This document shows positions 43,309 to 55,172 of a stretch of 64,000 bases of DNA, piece by piece (within the stretch, counting starts at the first letter, position 1; each line of letters opens with the position of its first letter). A model generated the notes under the pieces. It did no database searches. It was not told the DNA's origin and saw nothing but the letters and a program-made list of their open reading frames with translations. The position numbers and the translations under genes were made by a program. This DNA is from Microbacterium arborescens (GTDB lineage Bacteria; Actinomycetota; Actinomycetes; Actinomycetales; Microbacteriaceae): the NCBI RefSeq assembly GCF_030369635.1, contig NZ_CP128474.1:248001-312000 (forward strand), written 5' to 3'.

Positions 43309-44310
43309 GTGCCGTCGCTGAGCCCCGCCATCGCCGAGGTCCGTCGTGCCGTGCGGGCGTCACTGTCGGCATTGCCTTCCGGGAGCACCGTCATCGTCGC
43401 GCTGTCGGGCGGGCCCGACTCGCTGGCCCTCGCCGCAGCAACAGCCTTCGAGGCCCCGAAGCTCAGTTTGCGCGCCGCCTCGCTCACGGTCGACCACGGG
43501 TTGCAGCCCGGCTCCGACGAGGTGGCTCTCACGGCCGCGCGCGCCGCCGCGGGCCTCGGACTCGATCCGCTGGTCGTGCGCGTCGAGGTCGGCACCGCGG
43601 GAGGCCCGGAGGCCGCGGCCCGCGAGGCGCGCTACGGCGTGCTGCGGGATGCCGCGCGCGACGCGAACGCCGCCGCCGTGCTGCTCGGTCACACCCTCGA
43701 TGATCAGGCCGAGACGGTGCTGCTCGGGCTGGCGCGCGGCGCCGGGGCGACGAGTCTCGCGGGCATGGCGCCCGACCGCGCCGACGACGATTCCGGCGTG
43801 CGCTGGCTTCGGCCGCTGCTGGGGGTGCGCCGCGAGACCACGCTCGCCGCATGCGCGGCGGCCGGGCTCGACCCGTGGCTCGACCCTCACAACTACGACG
43901 ACCGCTTCCGGCGGGTGCGGGTCCGCGAGCGGGTGCTGCCGCTTCTCGAAGCAGAGCTCGGCCCGGGCGTGGCCGAGGCGCTGGCCCGCACGGCCGAGCA
44001 GCTGCGTGAGGACGCGCAGGCGTTCGACGACATGATCGCCGAGACGATCGAAGACATCGTCGAGCCGGCCGAGGCGGGCATCGCGATCTCGGTCGCCGCG
44101 CTCGCCGCCAATCCTCCGGCGCTGCGCCACCGCATCATCCGGCTCGTCGTGCAGAGCGAGTTCCACGAGAGCCTCACGCGCAGCCAGACCCTCGAGGTCG
44201 CCCGGCTCGTCACCGACTACTCCGGTCAGGGACCGATCGACGTTCCCGGATGCCGCGCCCGCCGCGTCGGCCGGCTCATCGAGTTCTCGGCGGGCGGGAG
44301 CGGCGCCTAA
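43309..44310 (+). CDS. tilS: tRNA(Ile)-lysidine synthetase
   Basis: A 333-residue N-type ATP pyrophosphatase that converts C34 of the CAT-anticodon tRNA-Ile to lysidine. The PP-loop SGGPDS is at 33-38; further motifs are TVDHGLQPGSDE, LLGHTLDDQAETVLLGLARG and WLDPHNYDDRFRRVRVRERVLP. The short C-terminal region, without the TilS_C domain of E. coli, is usual for actinobacteria. The GTG start sits six bases after TACCGT. It is essential in most bacteria and heads the hpt/ftsH/fol locus. Confidence 0.95.
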   Translation: MPSLSPAIAEVRRAVRASLSALPSGSTVIVALSGGPDSLALAAATAFEAPKLSLRAASLTVDHGLQPGSDEVALTAARAAAGLGLDPLVVRVEVGTAGGPEAAAREARYGVLRDAARDANAAAVLLGHTLDDQAETVLLGLARGAGATSLAGMAPDRADDDSGVRWLRPLLGVRRETTLAACAAAGLDPWLDPHNYDDRFRRVRVRERVLPLLEAELGPGVAEALARTAEQLREDAQAFDDMIAETIEDIVEPAEAGIAISVAALAANPPALRHRIIRLVVQSEFHESLTRSQTLEVARLVTDYSGQGPIDVPGCRARRVGRLIEFSAGGSGA

Positions 44311-44313
44311 ACT
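44308..44313 (+). promoter_or_regulatory. -10 box for leaderless hpt
   Basis: TAAACT begins on the tilS stop codon and is six bases before the hpt ATG at 44320. Confidence 0.55.
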
Positions 44314-44319
44314 CGTCGC

Positions 44320-44871
44320 ATGCGTGCTGCCGAGATCGCCGACCAGCTCACCGACGTCCTCGTCACGGAGGAGGAGATCCAGGCCAAGCTCGCCGAGCTC
44401 GCCGCCCGGGTCGAGGCCGACTACGAGGGTAAGGAGCTCATCCTCGTCGGGGTCCTCAAGGGCGCCGTGATGGTCATGGCCGACTTCGCCCGCGCGCTCA
44501 AGCGCGACATCACGATGGACTGGATGGCGGTGTCGTCGTACGGCGCGAGCACGAAGTCGAGCGGTGTCGTGCAGATCCGCAAGGACCTCGACGCCGACCT
44601 GCACGGCAAGCACGTGCTGATCGTCGAGGACATCATCGACTCGGGCCTCACCCTCAGCTGGCTGCTCGAGAACTTTCAGTCGCGCGGCGCCGAGTCGCTC
44701 GAGGTGCTGGCGCTCCTGCGCAAGCCCGAAGCCGCGAAGGTCGAGATCGACTGCCGCTATGTCGGCTTCGACATCCCGAACGACTTCGTCGTGGGCTACG
44801 GCCTCGACTACGCCGAGAAGTACCGAAACCTGCGGGATGTCGCGGTCCTCGCGCCGCACGTATACAGCTGA
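44320..44871 (+). CDS. hpt: Hypoxanthine(-guanine) phosphoribosyltransferase
   Basis: A 183-residue purine salvage enzyme making IMP or GMP from PRPP. Motifs: LVGVLKGAVMVMADFARAL, MAVSSYGASTKSSG and the PRPP-binding VLIVEDIIDSGLTLSWLLE at about 101-118; the C-terminal FVVGYGLDYAEKYRNL is typical of bacterial HPRT. It follows tilS by nine bases and has its own -10 box six bases upstream, so it can be transcribed as a leaderless message. Confidence 0.97.
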   Translation: MRAAEIADQLTDVLVTEEEIQAKLAELAARVEADYEGKELILVGVLKGAVMVMADFARALKRDITMDWMAVSSYGASTKSSGVVQIRKDLDADLHGKHVLIVEDIIDSGLTLSWLLENFQSRGAESLEVLALLRKPEAAKVEIDCRYVGFDIPNDFVVGYGLDYAEKYRNLRDVAVLAPHVYS

Positions 44872-44940
44872 GCGGGCTTCGCGTGGCGGCTCCCGGTACG
44901 CCCAAAACGAACGCACAGAGCCCGCATAGTCGGCGCGGGG

Positions 44941-44946
44941 TAGCCT
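44941..44946 (+). promoter_or_regulatory. -10-like box before ftsH
   Basis: TAGCCT, nine bases before the ftsH ATG; no ribosome site lies between, so a very short leader is likely. Confidence 0.4.
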
Positions 44947-44955
44947 GATCGCACC

Positions 44956-46971
<2,016 letters not shown>

Positions 46972-46980
46972 GCTCGGGGC

Positions 46981-47571
46981 GTGGCCGTCGATCGCGAACG
47001 CGTCGCCGCCCTCGTGCGCGACCTGCTCGAGGCGATCGGGGAGGACCCCGACCGTCCCGGGCTGAAGCAGACCCCGCAGCGGGTCGCCGACGCGTATGCC
47101 GAGTTCTTCTCGGGAGTGGGCGCCGACGCTGCCGAACCGCTCGCGCACACGATCTCGGTCGCGCGGGGCCCCGCTCCCGACACGCTGCCGTCGGGCGCTG
47201 TCATGGTGCGCGGCATCCGGTTCCGTTCGTTCTGCGAGCACCACCTGCTGCCCTTCGCCGGACACGCCCACATCGCGTACCTGCCGGGTGAGCAGGTGGT
47301 CGGGCTCGGCGCGCTGCCGCGGGTGGTCGACACGCTCGCGGCGCGACCGCAGGTTCAGGAGCGCCTGGGCGAGCAGATCGCCGACACGATCGCGGGTGCG
47401 CTCGATGCGCGCGGCGTGCTGGTCGTGCTGGATGCCGCCCACGAATGCGTCACGATGCGCGGCGGACGACAGACGGATGCCTCGACCGTGACGGTCGCCG
47501 CCCGCGGCGTCTACACCGAGCCGGCCGAGCGGGCCGAGCTGATCGCGCTGATCTCGGGCGGCGCAGCATGA
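46981..47571 (+). CDS. folE: GTP cyclohydrolase I
   Basis: A 196-residue enzyme for the first step of folate synthesis, converting GTP to dihydroneopterin triphosphate. Zinc-site residues FCEHH (Cys85) and AHECVTMRGG are present, with HIAYLPGEQVVGLGALPRVVD in between. It opens the coupled folate operon; its stop overlaps folP (ATGA). The GTG lies six bases after a TAGGCT box. Confidence 0.98.
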   Translation: MAVDRERVAALVRDLLEAIGEDPDRPGLKQTPQRVADAYAEFFSGVGADAAEPLAHTISVARGPAPDTLPSGAVMVRGIRFRSFCEHHLLPFAGHAHIAYLPGEQVVGLGALPRVVDTLAARPQVQERLGEQIADTIAGALDARGVLVVLDAAHECVTMRGGRQTDASTVTVAARGVYTEPAERAELIALISGGAA

Positions 47572-48404
47572 CGCTGATCATGGGCATCCTCAACATCACG
47601 CCCGACTCGTTCAGCGACGGCGGTCGGTACCTCGACCTCGACGTCGCGATCGGTCACGCCGAGGCTCTGCGACGCGCCGGCGCGCACATCGTCGACGTCG
47701 GCGGCGAGTCGACCCGGCCGGGCGCCGAGCGCGTCGAGCCCGACGTCGAGCGCGGGCGCGTCGTCCCGGTGATCGAGGCGCTCGCGGCGCGGGGCATCGT
47801 GGTGAGCGTGGACACGATGAACGCCGGCACCGCGTCGGCCGCGGTCGCGGCGGGGGCCCGGATCATCAACGACGTCTCGGGTGGGCTCGCCGACCCCGAG
47901 ATGTTCGCCGCGGTCGCGACATCCGACGCGGATGTCGTCATCGGGCACTGGCGCGGACACTCGACCGACATGTACGCCGCCGCCCGGTACGAGGACGTCG
48001 TCGGAGAAGTGATCGCCGAGCTCCAGGAGCGCGTGGGCGCTGCGATCGCGGCAGGTATCGCCCCCTCACGCATCGTGCTCGACCCCGGCATCGGTTTCGG
48101 CAAGCGGGGCGACCAGAACTGGGCGGTGCTGCACCACCTCGACCGTGTCGTCGGGCTCGGCAAGCGCGTGCTCGTCGGCACGAGCCGCAAGGGATTCCTG
48201 CGCGAGGCCATCGGAGACGTCCTGGACAGCGGGGATGCCGGGGCCGACGCAGCGGATGCGTCCGACATGGCGCGGCGCGACCTCGCGACCGCCGTCACGA
48301 GCGTGCTCGCGGCCGACGTGGGAGCGTGGGGAGTGCGCGTGCACGACGTCGAGTCGACACGCGACGCGCTGGCGGTGCGCTCTCGGTGGCGGGAGGCCCC
48401 ATGA
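47568..48404 (+). CDS. folP: Dihydropteroate synthase
   Basis: A 278-residue enzyme joining para-aminobenzoate to the pterin pyrophosphate; the target of sulfonamides. Motifs NITPDSFSDGG (about 9-19), VGGESTRPGA, VSVDTMNAGTA, INDVSGG, DPGIGFGKRGDQN and GTSRKGFL are intact. ATG 47568 overlaps folE by four bases and gives the short N-terminus usual for this family. It overlaps folB by ATGA. Confidence 0.97.
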   Translation: MTLIMGILNITPDSFSDGGRYLDLDVAIGHAEALRRAGAHIVDVGGESTRPGAERVEPDVERGRVVPVIEALAARGIVVSVDTMNAGTASAAVAAGARIINDVSGGLADPEMFAAVATSDADVVIGHWRGHSTDMYAAARYEDVVGEVIAELQERVGAAIAAGIAPSRIVLDPGIGFGKRGDQNWAVLHHLDRVVGLGKRVLVGTSRKGFLREAIGDVLDSGDAGADAADASDMARRDLATAVTSVLAADVGAWGVRVHDVESTRDALAVRSRWREAP

Positions 48405-48769
48405 GCGACCGCATCACGCTGCGCGGCATCCGGGCCGTCGGGTATCACGGGGTCTACGAGCACGAACGGCGCGAGGGGCAGGAGTTCGTCGCCGACGTCG
48501 AGCTCGAACTGTCGCTGGCCGACGCCGCGGCGAGCGACGACGTGGCCGATACGGTGCACTACGGAGAGCTGGCCGAGAGAGTCGCCGCGATCCTGTCGGG
48601 CGAGCCGGCCGACCTCATCGAGACCGTCGCCGACCGCATTGCGCGCGCGGCCTTCGCGTTCGACCGCGTGGATGCCGTCGCCGTTACCGTGCACAAGCCG
48701 CAGGCGCCCATCGCGGTGCCTTTCGGTGATGTCAGTGTGACCCTCACCCGCCGACGGGAGAACCGATGA
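48401..48769 (+). CDS. folB: Dihydroneopterin aldolase
   Basis: A 122-residue enzyme splitting dihydroneopterin to 6-hydroxymethyl-dihydropterin. GIRAVGYHGVYEHERREGQEFVADVEL and the catalytic Lys in VTVHKPQAPI are present. It overlaps folP and folK by four bases, so the three pathway enzymes are translationally coupled. Confidence 0.96.
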   Translation: MSDRITLRGIRAVGYHGVYEHERREGQEFVADVELELSLADAAASDDVADTVHYGELAERVAAILSGEPADLIETVADRIARAAFAFDRVDAVAVTVHKPQAPIAVPFGDVSVTLTRRRENR

Positions 48770-49314
48770 GCCGCCGTCTCGCCCAGGAATCGCCCGAGCC
48801 CCGCCCCACCGAGAGCGCGCTGACGCGGCGAGCCGTCGTCGCGATCGGCGCGAACCTCGGCGACCGGGCGGCCACGGTCGAGCACGCGATCGCCGACCTC
48901 GACCGGCTGCCCCTGACCCGGGTCGCGCGAGCCGCCGATCCGATCGAGACGGTCGCGCTGACCCTCGACGGTCCGGATGCCGCGGCCCCTGCATATCTCA
49001 ACACGGTCGCCCTCATCGACACGAGACTGGCCCCCAGCGTGCTGCTGGGCTATCTGCATGCGATCGAGGAGCGCCATGGTCGCGCCCCGCGGACGGCCGA
49101 TCAGGCCCGGTGGCAGGATCGCACGCTCGACCTCGACCTCATCGCACACGGCGACGTCGTCTGCGACACCCCGACGCTCGTGCTGCCGCACCCGCGCGCG
49201 CACGAGCGCGATTTCGTGCTCCGGCCGTGGCTGGCCGTCGACCCCGAGGCCGTGCTTCCCGGCCGCGGCCGGGTCGACGCGCTGCTGGCGGGTCTGACCG
49301 GGAGTGCATCGTGA
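48766..49314 (+). CDS. folK: 2-amino-4-hydroxy-6-hydroxymethyldihydropteridine pyrophosphokinase
   Basis: A 182-residue HPPK that activates the pterin with ATP for FolP. Motifs: AIGANLGDRAATVEHAI, YLNTVALIDT, EERHGRAPR, and DRTLDLDLIAHG with the two magnesium-binding Asp. There is an N-terminal extension of about 18 residues. It overlaps the DUF3180 gene by GTGA. Confidence 0.96.
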   Translation: MSRRLAQESPEPRPTESALTRRAVVAIGANLGDRAATVEHAIADLDRLPLTRVARAADPIETVALTLDGPDAAAPAYLNTVALIDTRLAPSVLLGYLHAIEERHGRAPRTADQARWQDRTLDLDLIAHGDVVCDTPTLVLPHPRAHERDFVLRPWLAVDPEAVLPGRGRVDALLAGLTGSAS

Positions 49315-49799
49315 GACGCACATCTCCCGCGACCCTCGTCGTCGCGGCAGTGCTGGGCATCGCCGCGGGGTTCGTCATCGACCAGCTGCTCACCGGCGCG
49401 GGCCGCGCGACGTTCACTCCGTCGGTCATGCTCCCCGTGCTCTTCGTGCTGCTGGGCGTCTCGGTCATCGCCCTCGCCCTCCCGATCCGCCGGGCGACCC
49501 GGGGCCAGGCTCCGCGGGTCGACCCGTTCCGGGCGGTTCGCGTCGCGATGCTGGCGAAGGCGTCGAGCATCGTCGGAGCGCTCGTCGGCGGCATCGGCGT
49601 CGGTCTCCTGCTCTTCCTTCTCACACGGCCCGTCCCGCCGTCAGTAGGCTCAACGGGAGCGGTCGTCGCCGCGATCGTCGGAGCCGTGGTGCTCGTGGCG
49701 GCCGGCGTGATCGCAGAACAGCTCTGCACCATTCGGAAGGACGACGATGACGACCAGCCCGGACCACCCGAGCCCGACGCCACTCCCTCCCACCACTGA
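49311..49799 (+). CDS. DUF3180 membrane protein
   Basis: A 162-residue protein with four predicted helices (about 7-26, 38-58, 82-104, 112-134) and an acidic cytoplasmic tail of Asp residues. DUF3180 is an actinobacterial family of unknown function found right after folK. It starts with a GTGA overlap on folK. Its tail overlaps the next gene by 53 bases, an unusually long overlap in this operon. Confidence 0.88.
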   Translation: MRRTSPATLVVAAVLGIAAGFVIDQLLTGAGRATFTPSVMLPVLFVLLGVSVIALALPIRRATRGQAPRVDPFRAVRVAMLAKASSIVGALVGGIGVGLLLFLLTRPVPPSVGSTGAVVAAIVGAVVLVAAGVIAEQLCTIRKDDDDDQPGPPEPDATPSHH

Positions 49800-50355
49800 C
49801 GCTGCGGAGTCCGGCACGATCGACGCGACCCTCGATGCCGGCACCTATGACCGCATCCGCGAGCCCCGCGGGGCCGGACGTCTCGCTCTCGAGCAGGGCG
49901 TGTGGCACCAGATCTCACGCAAGTACCTCGCCGTTCAGCTGATCAGCAACGGTTTCGTCCTGGCGATCATCGTCGCCGTGATGCTCGTGCTGCTCCTGGT
50001 CGCCGACCAGCGGTGGGCGCTCATCCCCGGCATCATCCTGATCGTGCTGACCCTCGCGGGCATGGCGATCCTGCCACGCCAGGTGCGCTCGATCGGCTAT
50101 CAGCTGCGCGAGGACGACCTCGTCTTCCGCCGCGGCATCCTGTGGCAGCGCATGGTCGCCGTGCCGTACGGCCGCATGCAGCTCGTCGACATCACGCACG
50201 GGCCGCTCGACCGCGGCTTCGGGATCGCGCAGCTGAAGTTCGTGACGGCCGCCGCAGCGACGGGGGTCGTGATCCCGGGCCTCACGCAGCAGGCCGCCGA
50301 GGCGCTGCGCGACCACCTGATGTCGGTGGCGGAATCGCGGCGGACCGGGCTGTGA
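49747..50355 (+). CDS. bPH2 (YdbS-like) membrane protein 1
   Basis: A 202-residue protein: disordered Pro/Thr-rich head, two helices at about 63-83 and 88-107, then a bacterial PH domain (YQLREDDLVFRRGILWQRMVAVPYGRMQLVDITHGPLDRGFGIAQLKFVTA). YdbS/YdbT-type pairs affect membrane or secretion stress in Bacillus; the role here is unknown. GGAAGG five bases upstream supports this start although it overlaps DUF3180 by 53 bases. The gene overlaps its partner by GTGA. Confidence 0.9.
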   Translation: MTTSPDHPSPTPLPPTTDAAESGTIDATLDAGTYDRIREPRGAGRLALEQGVWHQISRKYLAVQLISNGFVLAIIVAVMLVLLLVADQRWALIPGIILIVLTLAGMAILPRQVRSIGYQLREDDLVFRRGILWQRMVAVPYGRMQLVDITHGPLDRGFGIAQLKFVTAAAATGVVIPGLTQQAAEALRDHLMSVAESRRTGL

Positions 50356-52139
50356 CCGACCCCGTCCCGAACCCGCCTACGGCCGACGCCGGGGTATCCG
50401 CCCCGCCCGCCGCGCTCGTCCGGTCGCCTCTCAGCGACGGCGAGTGGCACCGGCTGCATCCGCTCACACCGCTGCTGCGCGGCGGCCTCGCGCTGCTCGT
50501 CGTGCTCGGCATCGTCGTCGCGAACATGCGCGACCGGCTCATCAGCATCTTCGTGCCGGCCTTCGCCCCCGACGTTCCGATCGACGAGTGGGAGGAGTAC
50601 GAGGCGGCCGGCGATCCGATCGGGTGGGTGCTGGCCAACAACCTCGTCCTCATCGCCCTGCTCGTCACCGTCGGCGTGCTCGCCGTCATCATCGGGGCGT
50701 TCTACCTGTCGTGGCGGTTCCACACGTTCCGCATCACCGAGGACGACGTCGAGGTGCGCAGCGGCATCCTCTCGCGCACCCAGCGCCGCGCGCCGCTCGA
50801 CCGCGTGCAGGGCGTCAACCTCACCCGGCCCGCGGTCGCGCGACTTCTCGGAGCCGCGAAGCTCGAGATCGTCGGCGCGGGTGCCGACGCGAACGTCAAG
50901 CTCGAATACCTCTCGACCGGCAACGCCGAGACGATTCGCGCCGACATCCTGCGGCTGGCCTCGGGGCAGCGCCTCGCCGAACAGCGAGCAGCCGCGGCAG
51001 CCGCCGGTGGAGCGCGCATCGCGGTCGCCGACACCGTCGCTCGCGGCCTCACCGGTCTGATCGAGGGTGACGACGCGGATGCCGCCGAGCCCGAGTCCGT
51101 CGTGCGCATCCCGGCTGGCCGCCTGATCGGGTCGCAATTCGCCAGCTGGGGCACCGTCGTGATCCTCGCGGGCGCGACCGCGCTCGCGATCGCGCTGTCG
51201 CAGGGTGTGTTCTGGGTGCTGTTCGCCTACTTCCCGGCGCTGCTCGGATTCGGCGCCTACTGGGTGCGGACGATCGTGCGGTCGCTGCGGTACTCCATCG
51301 CGCCGACGCGCGACGGTGTCCGCGTGACGTTCGGTCTGCTCACGACCGTGTCGGAGATCCTGCCTCCCGGGCGCATCCACGCGGTCGAGATCACGCAGTC
51401 CATCCTCTGGCGCGGGTTCGGATGGTGGACGGTGCGGATCAACCGCATGACCGGCCGCAGCGCGTCCGACACGACGACCGATCAGTTCACCACCGTCCTC
51501 CCCGTCGGCACGCTCGCCGACGTCGAGCGGGTGCTCGGCCTCATCCTGCCGTCGGTCGCCGAGGAGGAGCGCGCGGCGATCGTCCGCGACGGTGTGCTCG
51601 GCGGCTCGTCCGCCGGGGGATACGTGACGACGCCGCGACGAGCACGCATCGTGCGTCCGCTGTCGTGGCGGCGCAACGGCCTCGCGATCACGGGCGACCT
51701 GCTGATGCTGCGGCGCGGGCTGATCTGGCGCATGCTCGCGGTGCTGCCGCTCGCGCGGCTGCAGTCGGTCGCGCTGCACCAGGGGCCGGTCTCACGCGCG
51801 CTGCGGGTCGCGTCTCTGCGCGCTCACACGGTGTCGGGCCCGGTGCTCACCGCGGTCGCGGGCATCGACCGCGACGACGTGATCGCGGCATTCGAGCGGG
51901 TCGCCGAGCTGGCGGTCTCGGCCGCCGCATCGGACCGCTCGCACCGCTGGGCCGAGACGACGGATGCCGCTGAGCCGGTGCTCTCCTCGCCGAGCCCGGA
52001 GCAGGCGAGATTCGCCGTGCCCGGAACGTCGGTGCCGTTGCCCCCGCCGGTCGGCGCGACCGAGCTTCCGCCGGGCGCCGTGCCCCCGCCGCCGTACGTG
52101 CCGCCGCGCGCGGACGACACCGCGGGGGAGGGCCGATGA
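50352..52139 (+). CDS. bPH2 (YdbT-like) membrane protein 2
   Basis: A 595-residue protein with several bPH2 domains alternating with pairs of helices: helices near 38-58 and 96-120 then a PH domain from about 125 (FRITEDDVEVRSGILSRTQRRAPLDRVQGVNL); helices near 265-310 then a second PH domain (YSIAPTRDGVRVTFGLL); a third near 440-510 (NGLAITGDLLMLRRGLIWRMLAVLPLARLQSV). The C-terminus is Pro-rich. This is the large partner of the YdbS-like protein; ATPase or enzyme motifs are absent. Confidence 0.9.
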   Translation: MTDPVPNPPTADAGVSAPPAALVRSPLSDGEWHRLHPLTPLLRGGLALLVVLGIVVANMRDRLISIFVPAFAPDVPIDEWEEYEAAGDPIGWVLANNLVLIALLVTVGVLAVIIGAFYLSWRFHTFRITEDDVEVRSGILSRTQRRAPLDRVQGVNLTRPAVARLLGAAKLEIVGAGADANVKLEYLSTGNAETIRADILRLASGQRLAEQRAAAAAAGGARIAVADTVARGLTGLIEGDDADAAEPESVVRIPAGRLIGSQFASWGTVVILAGATALAIALSQGVFWVLFAYFPALLGFGAYWVRTIVRSLRYSIAPTRDGVRVTFGLLTTVSEILPPGRIHAVEITQSILWRGFGWWTVRINRMTGRSASDTTTDQFTTVLPVGTLADVERVLGLILPSVAEEERAAIVRDGVLGGSSAGGYVTTPRRARIVRPLSWRRNGLAITGDLLMLRRGLIWRMLAVLPLARLQSVALHQGPVSRALRVASLRAHTVSGPVLTAVAGIDRDDVIAAFERVAELAVSAAASDRSHRWAETTDAAEPVLSSPSPEQARFAVPGTSVPLPPPVGATELPPGAVPPPPYVPPRADDTAGEGR

Positions 52140-52840
52140 GCGCGAGCTCGCGCCTCGGCGTCGGCATCATCGGAGCCGGCCGGGTCGGACCCGTGATCGG
52201 TGCCGCGCTCGCGGGCGCCGGCCACGCGCTGACCGGTGTCACCGCGGGATCCGACCGCGAGCGCGTGGACGCGGTGATCCCCGGGGTCCCGGTTCTCGAC
52301 GCCGACGAGGTCGTGCGCCGCAGCGAGCTCGTCGTCATCGCGGTGCCCCACGACGAGCTGGGCCCGCTCGTGAGCGGTCTCGCCGAGCTCGGAGCCTGGC
52401 AGGTGGGGCAGCTCGTGCTGCACACCGACCCCGGGCACGGTCTCGACGTGCTCGCGCCGGCCGCCGCGCGAGGAGCCATCCCACTCGCCGTGCATCCCGC
52501 CATCGCCTTCACCGGATCGACCCTCGACCTGCGCCAGCTCGCGGGTGCGTACGCCGCGGTGACAGCGCCGGCCGCCGTCCTGCCGATCGGACAGGCTCTC
52601 GCCGTCGAGCTGGGCTGCGAGCCCGTCGTCGTCGCCGATGCCGACCGGCCCGCCTACGGCGAGGCGATCGCGACCGCGACCCAGTTCGCCGCCTCGATCG
52701 TGCAGCAGTCGGCCTCCCTGCTCGAGGATGCCGGCGTGCCCAACCCGGGCCGCTTCCTCTCGACCCTCGTGCACTCGACCGTCGAACGTGCGCTGACCGC
52801 CGCGGGGCGGGGCGCGAGCCCCGACGACGAGCTCCTGTGA
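52136..52840 (+). CDS. Rossmann-like/DUF2520 protein
   Basis: A 234-residue protein with an N-terminal dinucleotide-binding fold (GIIGAGRVGPVIGAALAGAGH, residues 9-29) and a helical DUF2520 C-terminal half, resembling the ketopantoate reductase/F420-oxidoreductase fold. From general knowledge this family often sits next to pantothenate genes in actinobacteria; none is present here. It overlaps both neighbours by four bases. The substrate is unknown. Confidence 0.87.
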   Translation: MSASSRLGVGIIGAGRVGPVIGAALAGAGHALTGVTAGSDRERVDAVIPGVPVLDADEVVRRSELVVIAVPHDELGPLVSGLAELGAWQVGQLVLHTDPGHGLDVLAPAAARGAIPLAVHPAIAFTGSTLDLRQLAGAYAAVTAPAAVLPIGQALAVELGCEPVVVADADRPAYGEAIATATQFAASIVQQSASLLEDAGVPNPGRFLSTLVHSTVERALTAAGRGASPDDELL

Positions 52841-53475
52841 GCGACCTCGAGCTCACCCGCATCCCCGCCGGTCAGCTGCCGGTCGCCGGCGCCGGCCGCG
52901 CGCCGTGGGTCGAGTCCTTCGAGATCGGCGTGTACCCCGTGACCGAGGAACAGCTCGGCGAGGTGCTCGGGGTGACGGCCGGGTACCCACGGCGTCCGGC
53001 GGTGCAGCTGTCGTGGCTGCGCGCGGTGCGGTTCTGCAACGCGCTGTCGGAGTGGGAGGGACTGGATCCCGCCTACGCGGTCGACGGCGACGAGGTGCGC
53101 TGGTACGACGACTCCGACGGGTACCGGCTGCCGACCGAGCGCGAATGGGAGTACGCCTGCCGCGCGGGCTCGCGGGCCGCGCAGTACGGACCGCTCGCCG
53201 AGATCGCCTGGACCGCTGCCGACAACCTCTCGTCGCCGCAGAACGTGGGCGGGCGGCATCCGAACCTCTTCGGCCTGTTCGACATGCTCGGCAACGTCTC
53301 GGAGTGGTGCTGGGACCTTTTCGCCCCCGACACGGGGTCGCGCGACCGCGTGTTCCGCGGGGGCGGGTTCGCCGACGCCGCGACGACCGTCCGGGCCGGC
53401 ACGCGCCGCGGGGCTCGTCCCGACAGCGCTCACGACGACATCGGACTGCGAGTTGCCCGCGGGGCGATCGCGTAG
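52837..53475 (+). CDS. SUMF1-fold (FGE-sulfatase superfamily) protein without catalytic cysteines
   Basis: A 212-residue cytoplasmic protein with the C-type-lectin-like SUMF1 fold: PAGQLPV, FEIGVYPVTEEQLGEVL, VQLSWLRAVRFCNALSEWEGL, YRLPTEREWEYACRAG, LFDMLGNVSEWCWDLF and FRGGGFADAATTVRAGTRRG. True formylglycine-generating enzymes need a Cys pair in the last block to bind copper; here it reads GGGFADAAT, so sulfatase activation is unlikely. Related SUMF1 proteins bind ligands or serve radical oxygen chemistry. It ends the folate operon just before lysS. Confidence 0.88.
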   Translation: MSDLELTRIPAGQLPVAGAGRAPWVESFEIGVYPVTEEQLGEVLGVTAGYPRRPAVQLSWLRAVRFCNALSEWEGLDPAYAVDGDEVRWYDDSDGYRLPTEREWEYACRAGSRAAQYGPLAEIAWTAADNLSSPQNVGGRHPNLFGLFDMLGNVSEWCWDLFAPDTGSRDRVFRGGGFADAATTVRAGTRRGARPDSAHDDIGLRVARGAIA

Positions 53476-53522
53476 GGGGCCGGTCCGACGGGTGTATCGC
53501 CAAGCACGCGTGACGCGCTCGG

Positions 53523-53528
53523 TAGACT
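53523..53528 (+). promoter_or_regulatory. -10 box of lysS
   Basis: TAGACT in the 84-base gap before lysS; the leader would be about 25 bases and includes CGAGGAG. The -35 is unclear. Confidence 0.5.
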
Positions 53529-53559
53529 GGCACGTCGAATCCCGAGGAGTTTTTCTGCC

Positions 53560-55077
<1,518 letters not shown>

Positions 55078-55172
55078 CCGCGGTTCCTGCGAGGGGAAAG
55101 CACCGGGCGGGGTTTCCACATCCTGCTCCGGACGGTCTCCGCACCCTCGCGCCCGGCGCCAGCCTGGTCTGC

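Noticed and set aside
52837..53475. Calling the SUMF1-fold protein a formylglycine-generating enzyme
   Set aside because: The required cysteines are absent and no sulfatase gene is in the window.
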